Assembly: GCF_965638725.1 (NCBI RefSeq)
Contig: NC_134949.1
Coordinates: 52,294,151 to 52,358,150, forward strand
DNA length: 64,000 nucleotides
Source of the DNA: Aptenodytes patagonicus
Taxonomy: Eukaryota; Chordata; Aves; Sphenisciformes; Spheniscidae
Direction of reading: 5' to 3'
Both the position numbers and the translations under genes were made by a program. The notes beneath the pieces are model-generated. The model saw only the letters and a program-made list of their open reading frames with translations, did not search any database and was not told the origin of the DNA. Shown piece by piece: positions 14,179 through 29,100 of this stretch (within the stretch, counting starts at the first letter, position 1; every line of letters begins with the position of its first letter).

Positions 14179-17100
14179 TCACTGATCCTGTTTCAAGTCT
14201 TTGCCCACGAGCATTGAAGTGACTGGGTGCATAGAGGCTCTATGCTCCAGAAATGTCTTGACAGCCAGATCTCGACACTTGTCAAAACTGTAAAGGTCCC
14301 TGTAAAAGAAAAAAAAAAACCCAAAACCCACCGTTACAAAAACCTATGAAAATAGTACAATGGGGATTTTCTCAAGGTTTTACTTTTCCCTTGAAAGCCT
14401 CACATTAAGGTGCGTACTGGGAGACTAAGCTTTCTTCTATTAAAAAAAGTCAGCAAGTGGAAAGCGACTCTGAAGATCAGCTTGTTCACAGTATACGGAA
14501 TACTATTATATCACTTTGCAGCATAACATAAATACGTGTACCATGTCAAGTATTATACATTCCATTATACTAAAAATGCCAATAGCATGAACTCCTACAA
14601 TTTGGAGATTACTTTTACCTGAACAAGGGTCGAGTAAACTTCATCCTGCCCTGATCTGTTGCCATTTTTAGAGCCAGAGGAATAGCTTCTTCCCACTTGG
14701 ACTTGATGCAGAGGCGCAGCCATCTGGGGGCGGGGAGGGGGGGGCGGTGGTGGAGAAAATTTACACTTATTTTAATTTGCAGTGGTTAGTTAGCTTATGA
14801 TTCTGTTCCCATAAATGCTCTGAGCAGTGCTATGTCATCATGGGAATGAGATTCTAGCTAAGTTCAACATAAAATATTTAGTGTCCGACTAGCATGTTAC
14901 AAAAGTGGACTTTTCTATAAAATAGGAAATTTTTTTTTCAAAGTTTCTCCAAAATGGTCTGATATTACCAGTGGTTTTATATTACAGTAGTGTCCAGTTG
15001 CATCACTTGGAATTAGAGCTGAATTATATAGCACTTGTCACATTTGACCACGTGATTAAAAAAGAAAAAAACCAACAAAAACCCCAAACAAAACGTCACC
15101 AGCAGCTGCCACATGCTTGTTTTGTTTTAAAAATAAGAAGAAATCGATCTTGTTACAAGAAGTAGAAACTATACTGTATGCTAGTTAAGACATAATAACC
15201 ATCAGTATTGCAAATGTATCCAAGTACGTAACAGTAGCAAAATACGCAATACTTCAAGATATTTGTAAAGATTACTTAGGTCCTCAACAATACCTTTTTT
15301 TAAACAAGTGACATGTGTAAACACAGTATGTAAATACAAAATAGAAGAAATCAGGATAGCACAAGAATCAAGCCATTTAGCTAGAAGCATTTCCTACTTG
15401 TTCAGAAACTTCCTTTGATATTTACTTTTTTTTGATGAGACAAAAGCTTTGTGATAGCGAGCATTAAAATGTGCCAAAAACGTTTCCAAGTCGTGCTGAA
15501 AAACACACTGGCGCATCAGCAGAACTGATTAGCTAAGTCCAGAAGACCTGTTCCTGACTAAGTTTTTTGGAAGATTTTTCTTTCATGGCATGTTTGAGTC
15601 ACAGTGAGGCTCGCTATTGTAATCCAATACCACCCCCAAAATAAGTGTTATCAGGTCATCAAGTTCCTTTGCTAGCATGACAGATGAAAATAAAGCACAG
15701 CTAATCCACCGCTCACTTCCAGTTCTTCTACTAGACTATATTTACCCCATTCATAAGTAACAGAATCCCACTCTGGTAAGCACACTTGCACATGCACTTA
15801 CAAAAAAACCCACAACAGTAACAAAACCCCAAGAACCCTGCCCGAGTTGTATACAACAGTATGTCTCGGACCACTTATGAAGCACAACAGTTTGTTTTAT
15901 GAAAGCATTTAAGATTAGCAAAATGCCCATATAGAACAAACCTGAATCTTATTTCAGAATTGTTTATAGCATTGAAGTCATATACTTGCTGCATTCGTTT
16001 GACATGTGACACTGGAAGAGGATCCTGAAAAAGGAAATTGCATAGTCAGAATAAGACAGAGGCACACTTCAAGCCACATACTTCAAAAATAAATAGGTTC
16101 ATTCAAGAAGATTGATGCTACAAAGGAATTAAAAGCTTACCATGGCAAATATTTGTGTTTGTTTCTTTCACCTTCTCATAGTATTAGGGAAGGGGCAAGG
16201 AATAAATGATAGCGAATTCCTACATCCAGTACTACCGAAACATTCAAAACAAAGTATTTTCATTCTGTTTTATTTATAGCTTATTTGCTATAACATCAAA
16301 TACAAACTCAAGCACCTTACAGTTTTGTTTTTACCTTTCAATCCAAAATACTCTGTAAGTTGCTCATTAGCTGAAGAGCCAGACATAATCAGGGAGGCAC
16401 AGCTGAAGGTTTTAGTAACTACGTATGGTGAGAGTGGGTTATTTTAGCAAAACTTAAAAGAAAATGGACAACTTAATTCCAAAGCACACTTGGGCTTGTG
16501 TGTCTGCTTTTGTGATACCGGAATCAAGTTACCCCAGGTGTGCATTTACCTCCAGAAGCAACAGTGCCAGGAACTCAATCAACTGATGAGATGACATTTC
16601 CTTCAGGTCTGCTGAGCTGAATGAGCCCAAATCACTCTCTTTTGCCTAAAAGAGAATGTACTTTGAAATACCTGTTAAAAACTTAAGTAACCAATCAGGT
16701 GTAATTTTTTGTTTGGACATCTGCATTTACTATTGAGCCATTCCACATAAAAAAGATACTGATTTGCACTTGTGCAGGATGTTACAAGAAGGGGAAGGAA
16801 GGGACTTAAGTTACTGTCTGATGTTTGGTATTCTTCACCTCAATTTTCACTTGTTTTCTCTCCACTGATCTTTTTATCTCCACTGTCTTTCTGTTAAAGT
16901 TAAGTGAAAAATCAAATACTTTTTATAGAGAAAGTAACATTGAGGAGAAGAAGAAAGTCAAAGATAACATACAAGTACAGTGAAAAGCCACGGAACTAAC
17001 AAAAGGAAGGTATGCTGAATTCTCTATTAGTTGTATGAGTTTTATGATTAAAATTATGAGAAAATTGTATGGTATTAGTTACTTACTATGATTTATGTAT

Positions 17101-20100
17101 TTCAGTTTTTGATGAGAAATGCATACTAGCTCCAGTATAATGTAGGAGAATTACTGCTAATACAGTATAATCAGTAACGTAGAGATACCTTGGCATTTGT
17201 TTTTAAATCAAGCCATAATATCAGGGTTTCAAAAAGACTATTCTGTTTGGTTACTACATACATATAACAAAAAGCTGGCTGTGTGCCTTGTTAAAATATG
17301 TACAGCACTTCACGTACACAAGTCATAGCAAATCCACAGACTATGATGTCTATGAAAAGTGAAATCCCTGGCAGCCATACTATCACCATAAATACATTCT
17401 CCTCAGCAAATAATAGATTTCAGAAGAGAATGGCTCACTTTGTATAAAGAGAACTAGCTTTTCAAGATACAGACACCTCAGCGTTCTTTAGCCACTCACT
17501 TTGATCCATCTTTGGCTCAAGGCAACACAAGCGTTTGCTAGTGTCGTATCATACCTGTCAAATATTAAAAACAAAGGATCACACTTTGGAAACACAAAAA
17601 GCTCCTGTAATTTTTTTTTTTTTTTTTTTTTTTTAAGAGAATGCTTAGAAATTATTTTCAAATGGCTCCACGTTTGTTCATTGTAGGCTCCAACTCAATA
17701 TTGCAACACAATTTACAGAAGATCTATTATAATGAAATATATTTCAGTTTTAGGTAGAAGCACTTTGTGCACAGGTGACACTACCCCTTGATCCCATACA
17801 CTCCTAAAATGATCAATACTTCTGAGCATATATGCTCGTACATATATTATAGCTTATAGCTGAAAAGATAATATTGTTGTAACAAACTGTCAGGAAAAAA
17901 AAATCTTTTCTGGCAATTTTCAGAGCAAAATGAATTTCCATCAGAATAAAAACTTGAAAATATTAACATTTTTTCCTCCTATATACACATATATCAATTT
18001 CTACGTAGTACTAGGACATTTTCTAATAAAACATTTGTGGGAAGACTTTCACCCTGTTTACAAACTGCTTTATGGCTGTTTGGAAAATCACGTGCAATCT
18101 GGAGAAGGAAAAGATGAACTATAAAAGAATGCAGCTTACGTAGGCTTCACTGGTGGCATTCCTGGAGCATGAAACCATGAGTTCCAATCAACTTTATCAA
18201 GAACATCTACCTACAAAGCAACATAAATTTTTATTCAATTTTAAGTGTTACTTTTAGAGAAAAGCATACCCTACGAAAACTAGTTTCAATCTTTTTTTTT
18301 TTTTTTTTTTTTAATTTGTTTGGTTTTTTTAACATCCCTCCAATTACCCTGGAGAATCCTACACAGATTACTTCGAAAGAAAATATTCCCTTCTAGAAAA
18401 ACAAAACAACATCATAATGCAAACCCATCTTCATAAGATGCCGGACTACATCATATTAAGATTTTGAGACAAAGAAGAGAAAGATAAAGAACCGGTCCTC
18501 GAAGAAGGTAATTCCTGAGCTATGCCACAGTTTCACATAATTAAAAGGTTTCAAGCAATTATTTTTAAATACTACCCAACCTTATCCTTGAAGTAGGAGT
18601 ACAAAAACTTCTTCCAGTCCTCCGTTACTATGCTCTTATAAGCAAACTGCTGAATGTAAGCCTTCAAGAAGCCAATGAAGACATCTAACAGTTAAAAAAC
18701 AAACTGTTTCAGTGTTTGAAATTAAAATGGGAAACAGAAATATACAAAGTCTGACTAACACTTACCTGGTCCTCCAAGAAGCTGTTCAAGGTAAAAAAGC
18801 AAAGCAAAGCCTTTCTCATACGGAACAGATGAATAGGCAACATCAGGATCTACTTCATTCAGATTAGGGATGAGGTTAGTTACAGGATTTTTATCTCCAA
18901 GAGTATTTATCTGTGACAAAGACACAAGAAAATATATTCGTCTAGGAAAACTAGCACTCTTGCAAATCACTGCTAATCCTATTTATAAAGGTATAATCCA
19001 TCCAAAACTAAGATGGCCTCATTTCAAAGCATTCTTTCTCATTCTTTTTCCTGAGGTTCTGAATACGCACAAAACATAGTTTACTAAACTTTTTTCTCAT
19101 TTTGTTTTATCAGTGTCTGATTGCATATCAAACAGAAAGATGTTAGGATCAATCACCCTGTGCTCCAGCTGTCTCAAAGCAGTTAATTACTGTCATGTCT
19201 GTCAATCACGAGCACCTAATAAACTATCTATATTTATCCCTTTATTAACAAACTATTTAAACTACTTGATTTAAATGGGTGGTATAAAGAATAAAATACA
19301 ACGAGGAAATATTCATAGTAAACCAGGTAAACTGCATCACCAAACTGAATGAGAGGGCCGGAAATCTGAAAACTAAAGTTTAACTATGCTACCTAAACAC
19401 AAAACTAAATAACCCTCCTAGACAGTAACAGATTAGGAATATGCTCAATTATAATGCAGTACACAGGGAAGGAAAAAAAAAAAAAAAAGAAATCAGTGAC
19501 TTGCATGAGGCATTGGAAATTCTGATGGTCATGCTTACAGGTAATTTTGACAAGCTTTCAGCTGCTTACCAGTATGCTAACAGGTAATACTGCAATTTAG
19601 CCATACCCAGAACAACCAAGAGAGTCTGTAAAGATGTTCATCCTTACAGAACAGCTTAAAACAGTTCAAAAAGCTTTATCTAATCTGAGTATATTAAGCT
19701 ATTACTTTGGGAAGAGATCATATACCTTGGAATCAAAGTTGCTCATCCTCTAATAAGAAAGTGTTAGGAAAGCTGACTATACAGGTCTTATTTGTGGGAA
19801 ACACATGAAATCAGCTTTATTTTATTTAGGTATATGCTTATTAAAGTTATCATAACTTTAAAAATATTTACCGTATTCTGCAGTTCCCTCCAACCTCCTA
19901 GGGCTTGAAAGTGCCTGAACTGCTCACCAAACAACCGACCACCAATCCTGCGTTCCAGGTATACAGTATGTCCCTCATTCAGCCTGGAAATACATTGATA
20001 AAGACAGCACTGGTAGGATGGCAAAATGAATTTCGTCGGTCTCTTTACAGATTAATTTTAAAATATGATTTGCATTGCATTGAACATCACACCTACCAAA

Positions 20101-23100
20101 AATGCTCCCATGTTTTGTTTGTTACCAAGTTTCCTGTCCAGCTATGAGAGATTTCATGAGCAATAACCTAAAACACAGAAAACAATGACAGATCTACCGT
20201 TTAGGCTCCTCTGGAAAACGAACATCAAATCCCAACAGAAAGAAAAAAATTCTAATGGGTTCTCATTTACTGAACTATATTCCCAAAGCCAGTTAGCATT
20301 CACAGCTCTGTAAACTTATCCATATAAATTTTATTTAGAGGACTAACACTATCCTACCGAACCTTCTCCAGAAATAATTTTCAAAGTCCAGCCCGCAAAT
20401 CATACAGCCACGCTGATCAACAAAAATAATTCCTCTGGTAGCAGGAGCAGGTGCTTGTTTATGAAATCACATTTCAGAACACTGGATCCATGCCAAGTGA
20501 CGGACTAGTACTACTTTCCCACCTAAGCAACTTCTGCAGTTTGATATTCTAAAATATCAAACAGGAAGAAAACAGTCACCCCTAGAAGGATAATGATGCA
20601 TGATACATTAAAAAGTACCCATGTCAAATATTTCCGTATTCTTGGGATAACACAATCATTTTTTTTTTTAGCAGTATATCAGTCTAGTAGAAAGACATAG
20701 GAGATAAAACAGCATCCAGAGTACTCAACTTCCAGAAAAAAACAGAATTTACTCAAATCATACTCATGACTTCCACTTTAAAAGAAAACTGTACACAATG
20801 TGAGTTCTAGTGCATAGACAGACATATAGAGGAAGAACTAAACAATTTCAATGAGATCAATTCAGTTGTGTTTTTTAAACTTATCTTTACACAGGACAGG
20901 AAAATTGCTACTGAGCAGCTAACTTCAGTCAGCCCCCTACGCATACAGGCACCCATGTTATTTTCATCTGTTCATTATACAAAATAGACATGTCTACAGT
21001 TTTCTAGAGTTTACTTAGAACTAAAACTCACTTTGTAAGACTTCTTGAGTTAGTGCCTTAACTTTTAATTCCCCCAATGAAAAAGAGACCAAGTTTTCAG
21101 GTATCTATTACAAAGGAAGTTAAGATACAACTTCAAGTTGTGTTCTGCTTGAAGACATGAACCTATTTTGCACTTACATTTGATAGAGATCGATCACCTG
21201 CCTAAAAGAAAAAAAAAAAGACAAGGCAGTTGTCAGTTCAAGTAAACCTCAAAATATACCAGTTAATGCAGTTTCATGTATGATCCCTAACTCCAAAGGA
21301 GGCAGGAACATTTACAGTTCTTTCTAGGGGGAAGATTAATCCAATTTGTGAATTAATATCCATCACTTGACGGATAAGCAAGCCCTAACGAAAAGCTGAC
21401 TTTTATCAGTGTTACACTTACCAATAGTGTTGGAGTTACAAAAGTAAGACAAGGATTCTCCATACCACCGTAAGGAAAAGAAGGTGGCAAGACTAACAAA
21501 TCATACTGCCCCCATACATAGGGTCCTGCTAAATCTTCTGCTGTTTTCAGCATAGCTTCAGCCTGAAACAAGAATTCACGTTAGTTTCTAACATGACTTC
21601 TGACTACAAACACTGAACAAGAAATAAGCTATGGATCCCCTATTTCATTCTCTTTCACGTTGTCATGTCCCACATGCAAAATGAGTACAAGACTGTATCA
21701 ATATTTATTTTCAGTAGCAGTTTTTTGTTGCGATAGAACAGCAGCATTTTTGGGGGTGGGAGGTAGAGAAAGGAGAGCTACAGATGAACAAAACACTGAA
21801 CCACAGTCTGTTCCTTTTCCAATACCATGCAGAACAGTTAGTTTACAAAACATGTTTTTGTTAATTACCTACCTCAGCAAATTCATAGGCTGATTTATCC
21901 ACTAGCTCCTTTTCAGCCCACACCAGTGTCCTTGGGCCAATCTTTCTGTTGAAAGTAAAAATGCCACTAAGATACTATGAACTGGAAATAATTCTATGGG
22001 AAACTAATACACAGAGCATATATTTAACTGTGCTCATGAGTAACCCATGTTGCTGAAGAAACTCATTGGAGAGTCTTTGGCTTTTTTTCCTCTCCACTGC
22101 TAAAGTTTTAGAAAACAAAACAAACCACACACATCCACTGCTTGGGACAAATAAATAGGAAATACATTTACAGATTTTAAAACGCTGTAAAGCCCTAATA
22201 TAAAAGCATTATTACGGGCTAGATTAACACATCCTTCTGCAGATGAGCAATGAGGCTGAAGCTGTAATTTTCTGCCTTTTGTACATGACGAGGCTTATCT
22301 GTTACCTGAGGAAAAAGATACTATTCCCTGAGCTAGAAAAAGCCCTTAGTTGTTCCAATCAATTCCAAACTTTTCATGGTATTTCTTTAATTTACAGCAA
22401 AAGTATATTCTTGTTGTGGTTTAACCTCAGCCAGCAACTGAGCACTACACAGCCGCTCGCTCACTCCTCCCCGCCCCGGTGGGATGGGGGAGAGAATCAG
22501 AAGAGTAAAAGTGAGAAAACTCGTGGGTTGAGATAAAAACAGTTTAATAACTGAAATAAAGTAACATAGTAATAATATTATTATTACTAAAAGAATATAC
22601 CAAGCAAGTGATGCACGATGCAATTGCTCACCACCCGCCGACCGATGCCCAGCCAGTCCCTGACCAGCAGCCCCCCCGGCCAGCTTTCCCCAGTTTATGT
22701 ACTGAGCATGACGTCACATGGTATGGAATGTCCCTTTGGCCAGTTTGGGTCAGCTGTCCTGGCTGTGCCCCCTCCCAGCTTCTTGTGCCCCTCCAGCCTT
22801 CTCAGTCGGAAGAGCATGGGGAGCTGAAAAGTCCTTGACTAGTGTAAGCACTACTCAGCAACAACTAAAACATCGGTGTGTTATCAACATTGTTCTCATC
22901 CTAAATCCAAAACACAGCACTGTACCAGCTACTAGAAAGGAAATTAACTCTATCCCAGCCAAAACCAGGACAATTCTATAGAAAAAATGATGCAAGAGTA
23001 AATCAAAACACATGCAGTTTTATACAAATAAACAGGTTCATTGAACCTCTAAGACCTTTTAAAACTAGAAACAAGATGAAGAAACAAAGATAACTCTGAA

Positions 23101-26100
23101 GATTTATTATGATTATTAATATTTATACTTTATGCAGATTCACTCACCTGCTTTCTAAAGCTCCAACCACTAAAGCAATCAAGTAGCAAGGTATGGGAAC
23201 CTAGTGGAGAACATGAGAAAAAAAAGAAATCTTATTTGTAATGTGAGCTATCAACACCACTGATTCAAAGTAAAACAAAGGTATGTAAATAAAGAAGTGC
23301 ACACATTTCCTCCATAGTTTCCTGCCTTATGTTGTAATAAAGGCATTGTTTTTTCTCCCCAAATGATATTCTTTTATCTACAAGAAGTACTTGTTTCACA
23401 GATGTTTCATGCAAAGGCCACAAAACTTTAAGTATCATCTCTGTTTGAAAAAAATCTGCATAGATAAGAGCATACAAAAATGCCACTGGTTTGGTTACTG
23501 TTCAAAAGAAAGTCAGTTTTCCATATTCATTCCAGTTCCAATAAATTTTATGGAAGGAGAAGTTAAGAGATACTGCTCAGATAAAGGACAGTTGTATCAC
23601 ACGGAAAGATGCAGAAAGAGCTTTAATGAATTCAAGTAAACAAGAATATTTACGGATACAAAAGATTCAGCAAAATCAAAATACATATATTTGATTTCCA
23701 TGTTTGGAACTAAAATAAATTCTAAATATTTGTTAATTTTAATGAAAAAAATTCCAAAGCTACAGTATCTTTATAGAGAAACGCTTTCTCCCAGTGCTCT
23801 GGAAACAAAAGGGGATAATACAGCTGTCCCTGTAAAAGTTCCATTTCATCTGACTAAACAATGTTAAATAAGTAACACTTTAAATCATAATTACTTGGAG
23901 ACAACATTTCAGAAAATTTTATTCCACCATTATCCCCAAAACATTTCAATATCATTTATTAAAATACCCATATCATGTGTGTTTTAATTTTATGTATTAA
24001 CCCACATAATATATTCTTGAAAAGATTTAAGTCCATTGACTTGTGTTATAGACAAGTTATTAAAAGACTGTCAATACATCCCTACATTTTGATGCCCAAT
24101 TTGCTAATCTGAAATTTTGAAATCACTTCAAATCTCAATGGCTGTTGGGTTATAAATTCATTTTTTACAGAGGCTGCTCTCTACTACACTTCTTACCAGC
24201 CTGGCCACGCAGGAGCAAAAAAAGTAGTTTTAGGTAAGCTCAGTACACATACATATCCAAGAGTTTGATGCATTTGCCTTTTTCATCTAAGGAAACACAT
24301 GCCTTTTCTAACAAATCAGTCTCATGTTTTTTTTACGTTAGATGATGCGTATGTCTCTTAATGCATGTGTCTTTTTTCATTTATATATTTTGTGTTTAAT
24401 GCATTTGACTTTTTTTGTTTAATGAAACACATGCCTTTCCTAACAAATTAATCTAATGATTTTCTATATTAGAAAGTGTAGTATAATTTCAATTAGAGTA
24501 AATGTTATTCTTCGTACAGGTCCACCAAACTTATCAATAGTGTATTTTAGATAACATACAGCTCTGGGTAACATACAACACAGAAGCCTTATGCACTAGA
24601 CAGAGTGGCAAATGTTTTTGGCTCCACAGAGAAGGCAGAACACTGCACACTGAAGAGCTCACAGATAAGGTAACAATTTTTTTTCCTCTCTCCCCCCTCT
24701 TGCCTCTCTCAGGTTTCACATAGCAGACAAATCAGCCCAAGAGCTGCTGCAGTTCAGAGTAGGTTCCCCTCCTCTCCTCCAGTCACACAATTCCATCCCT
24801 CCTTGCAGTCATTCAGTCCCTCAGCAGCCCAGATCAGCTTACTAAAACAATTTCTTTTTTAAACTTATGTTAATTTTATCTGCTTGTTCAGCAAAATGAA
24901 CTAGGCTCACCAGGAGATCCCATAAACATCAGAACTGTAACCCAAAAAGCTGTGAGAACAAAAATGCCAGAAGAGTAAATTGAGACTGCTACTTTAGGAG
25001 CAGTGGAATCATTAAACTAGCTGCACCACTTAATAAAACTTCATCCTGAGAAGGGTAATCTTTAATTAGCTGGAGGTACTTTCCATAAAAGCCAAAGTTT
25101 TCATCTTTAAAAGAAAAAAAAAACCCACCAAAAAACCCCTCGTTGTCAGAATTTGCCTAACTTCAGGTTAAAAATCGGTTCCAATGCTCAGCTTCACTGC
25201 TAAGATCTTGGTAAGCTTAAAATTTGCAGCATCTGCTTTCCGAAACTCACTCCCATGTTATTCAAGTCCATGCATTATTTCCAAGAATCAGTGCAGACAG
25301 AAAGGGTTTTGACAGTACTAGTTTTGAGTATACTAAACATTTTCAAAACTCAAATTTGGCTCTCCTGGGAATGCCAAAACAACCAGTAAACATCACCAGC
25401 ACCTACTGGTTGACTTTTCAGAGTTGGAGATTGATAATACCTCATATTTCTATAGTGGCAAAGACCCATCGTAAGTCACATAATTTATTGATGACATCAA
25501 AACCATATCTGAAGTGAGTGTGAACTGCATGAGTTAGGAATAAGACCTTAGGCATCTGTTTACTAGCCTGGAGCACTTACGTTCTGACTGAAATGGTATA
25601 TCTTCCGACTGCTGTCCTCTGGGTCAGGCATCTCTCCATCGCGATTAGCGCTCATCAGAGCCACCAACTCTTTAGGAACGGATATCTGAAAGGTTACCCG
25701 ACTATGAGGAACTCAGTTGGCACACAGGATTATACAATATACAGGAAGCAGCGATAGCAAAAAGAGTAGCCCATATTTGTTCTGTTGTTAAGTCCTCTCT
25801 GTCAAGTAGAATATAAGGCATATAGAAAATTTTGTCTTAAAGGCTGGTAATATTTAATTAACCAGAAGGACTATCTCTGACAGAAGTTAAAAGTTTAACT
25901 TTCTTCAGACTACTGAATTGTAGTGTCACATTGCACATCTCGCTTTTTGCTTCCTTAAAACAATCGGACTATTTATGCCAGGACTGCAAAGATCCCCTAA
26001 CCATGTACCAGAATATATTACTTAAGGCATATATGAGAGTCATTTCAAGTATTTTTACTTTACAGTACTCTTTCTTGTCTTAATGTCAGCTTTTCGATTT

Positions 26101-29100
26101 AAGAACATACTTCTTTACTACTACAGCACTTTTTTTTTTCTTTTGCAAATAAAGATACATGTGACTGAAAAAAGAGATTATATATACAAAAGAAAATGGT
26201 AAAGCTAGAGAAGTGCCACAGGGAAGATAAGCAGGTTTTGGCTCTTACATTAAGCTAAAAGTCAATATTCTCTGTTTTTATTTTAGGCCACATGCCAGCA
26301 GCTACAAAAAAAAAAAAAATTCCCCCATTGTAAGTTAAACACACATGACTTAGGTTCATCTACCTCTGCATAGTAGGTTAGTTTCACAGCAGGTGTGTCT
26401 TGGCATGGAAAGATGGCTCTGCAGTGGGTAGCCTGGAGAAGGGGGGGAAAAAAAAAAGCTAAACCATAACAATTGTTCTAATGCAGAGGACTAGAAATAA
26501 ATCAAACTAATACATTATATTGGAAATCTATACAGCTCCTCCAGAGAATTCATTATCTACAAACCAATACTTCCTATCACTTATAGCAGTTTTCATAGTT
26601 AAGGGTTTTCTAAAAGAAATAATGGTAGGTAAGACAGATCAATAGCCACATATACTGATTGCAAAGGACTGCATGTTCTTCAACAAGAATATTGGAGAGG
26701 GTAAAGCAGTTCTGGAATTATTAAATTGCAAACGTAATAAAATCTCAGCAATATCCTGACTTTAAGTGTTTTCATTTAGGACCTTTGACACACAGAATTA
26801 GAAGTTATAAGCTACTGTACTTTCCCCTACTAGCCTTCCTCTCCAACTCTTTGGAAACCAGGTGGAATTACAGTAGTATTTAAACAAGTTTAAAAAAAAT
26901 ATTAATCCACTCAACCTGACACTGGCTGAAGAGAAATGGGTGTTTCTTTCCAGAAGTTTGCTCTGGATTAAACCATTGGAGAGCTGAAGACTTTGGAGAG
27001 CTTTCAAAAGAGATTTCGACAATTGCTTCTTGTCCCCTGTGTAATAAAGAACATAGTCAGACTGTTTTGAACATGACTCCTGATCACTACAGAAATTCCT
27101 CTGCACAAAGATTTCTGGAAAATAGGTCTGTAGCACTGTCTCAAAGGCATTAAAAATAAGAACAAGTAGCATATTAAAAACAACTTTTCTATTTCAATTA
27201 TGATAGTAAAAATTAGCTGGTTTATTTCAATTTTAATGTCCCGAGACACTTCTATTATTGTTTTTACTAACCAGAAACTTTTCCTCTCCTCTCTTCAAGG
27301 AAAACATGGACGTTTTCTTTAAACCATTTGGACGAGCTACACACATATAGTTTTGTCACAACTATCTAACATTGTACACTGCAACAAGCAAACAAAAAGT
27401 GTTATAAAGCCTATATAAGAACATACATGGCTTAATAACATAGGATTTGTCTATTGTGTAAATGAAAAAAAAAATTAGATTTTGCAGCTGATATTATGTT
27501 ATGTGAATATGATCCTTAAGCAGAAAAAAAATAAATACTGAAAACAGTAATTACTGGAAAACCCTATTAACGGTAGGGTTAACAAGAAAGATAAAAAAAT
27601 GTTCAAATTTTATTCAAGGTTTCAGAACTGGTGTAAAGTAAAAACTAAAAGTTCTGTGCAAGACAGGTACCAGCTTCCTAACAAGAGAACACACAAACCC
27701 GACACATTCATACTCTTATTTTTTCAAAACGTATCATAACCATCACTGACACCAAAAGCACGCAGAAGTACTTGCTTCTGTTACCGGAAAGTTCCAGGTT
27801 ATACATGCAGCTCTCTGGAATCAACAATCCAACCAACCATAAATCAGAGCAAACTTCAGCTAATCAGAGGAGTTGGACACTAGATAAGCTGACCAGGTAT
27901 ACATATCTGGTTTATAACCAGTATTCCAAAGTACGTATTTGACAAGAAAAGAGAAAATAATTTGTGTTACCATAAGGCACATTGCTTACTGAACAGTCAA
28001 GACTTTCAGTTGTAACTCCTACCCCTTCCTATCACTGTTTTATTGATATTTACATGGGGAACTATATCTCACACAAGATTATAAATGCTTACGATCACGA
28101 CTCATAACTCCCTCTTTGTAGCTTTTCTTCTTACAAGGAAACGTAGCAATTAAAAAAAAAAAAGCTGAAAGTCAGACAAAAGAAACAGGCCTATGTTTCT
28201 GCTGTGCTCAGTTTGTCCAAGTACTTCCTTTGTTCAGTTTCATTTCAGATCATAAGCATTTCCCCAGAAGGGACAGCTATTGTCTGACATTCCTTTCTCT
28301 TTCACATTATGTGTGTTTCTAAATTGCACTAATTCAGAGAACAACCAAAAAAAAATTAGAAACCAGACATGAGCTTGTAGAGGTAGCAACCAATTTTGAA
28401 ACAAAACAGTAAGAAGCGACTTAGTATACAAGGGAATCGCCTTACACAACCACGGCTTTCAGCTTTGGCACATGAGATACCATGGAGTTACATACAAAGT
28501 AGATTGCCAAAAAACGTATTGCAATTTGGCAACAACTTTTTAATTCATGCAACTTAAAGAGGTAGATTATGGTTAGTTCATTCTCCATGACGCTGCCAAA
28601 ACTGAAGTTCCAGTTTTTAGGGACTTGGGATTAGCGTAGTCAATACAATAAAACTTTTATTATTTGAAAACATGTTTCTATCTAATCGTAGTGGCAACCT
28701 GCAGTTCTACAGAAATGCAGGATCAGCCCTTGTATAACAGAAAGACAAGCAGGGTCTGTAACTCCGTATTGCGCCATACTGTAGCAATTCTGAACATGAC
28801 AAGACTCAGGTAGTTGAAGCAGAAAGAATATTACCGATGAGAAGCACTGGAAAAATTGTGATACATTACACATCATTTCGCTACTTACTTTAGCAAGTCA
28901 TTTTGTACATGATATAAGACCTGGCGATGGGTACAAACTCCCAAAGTTTTGGCTGTCTAGTGAAAGACAAATATTAAATTCATCTACAAGATCATACCAA
29001 ATAAATGCAACACCCTAATTTATAAGTCCCTTTGCAAGCTTTACACAACAACCCTACAGGCAGACAAGCAGCTTATACAGTGCATTTTGGAAACCACCTA

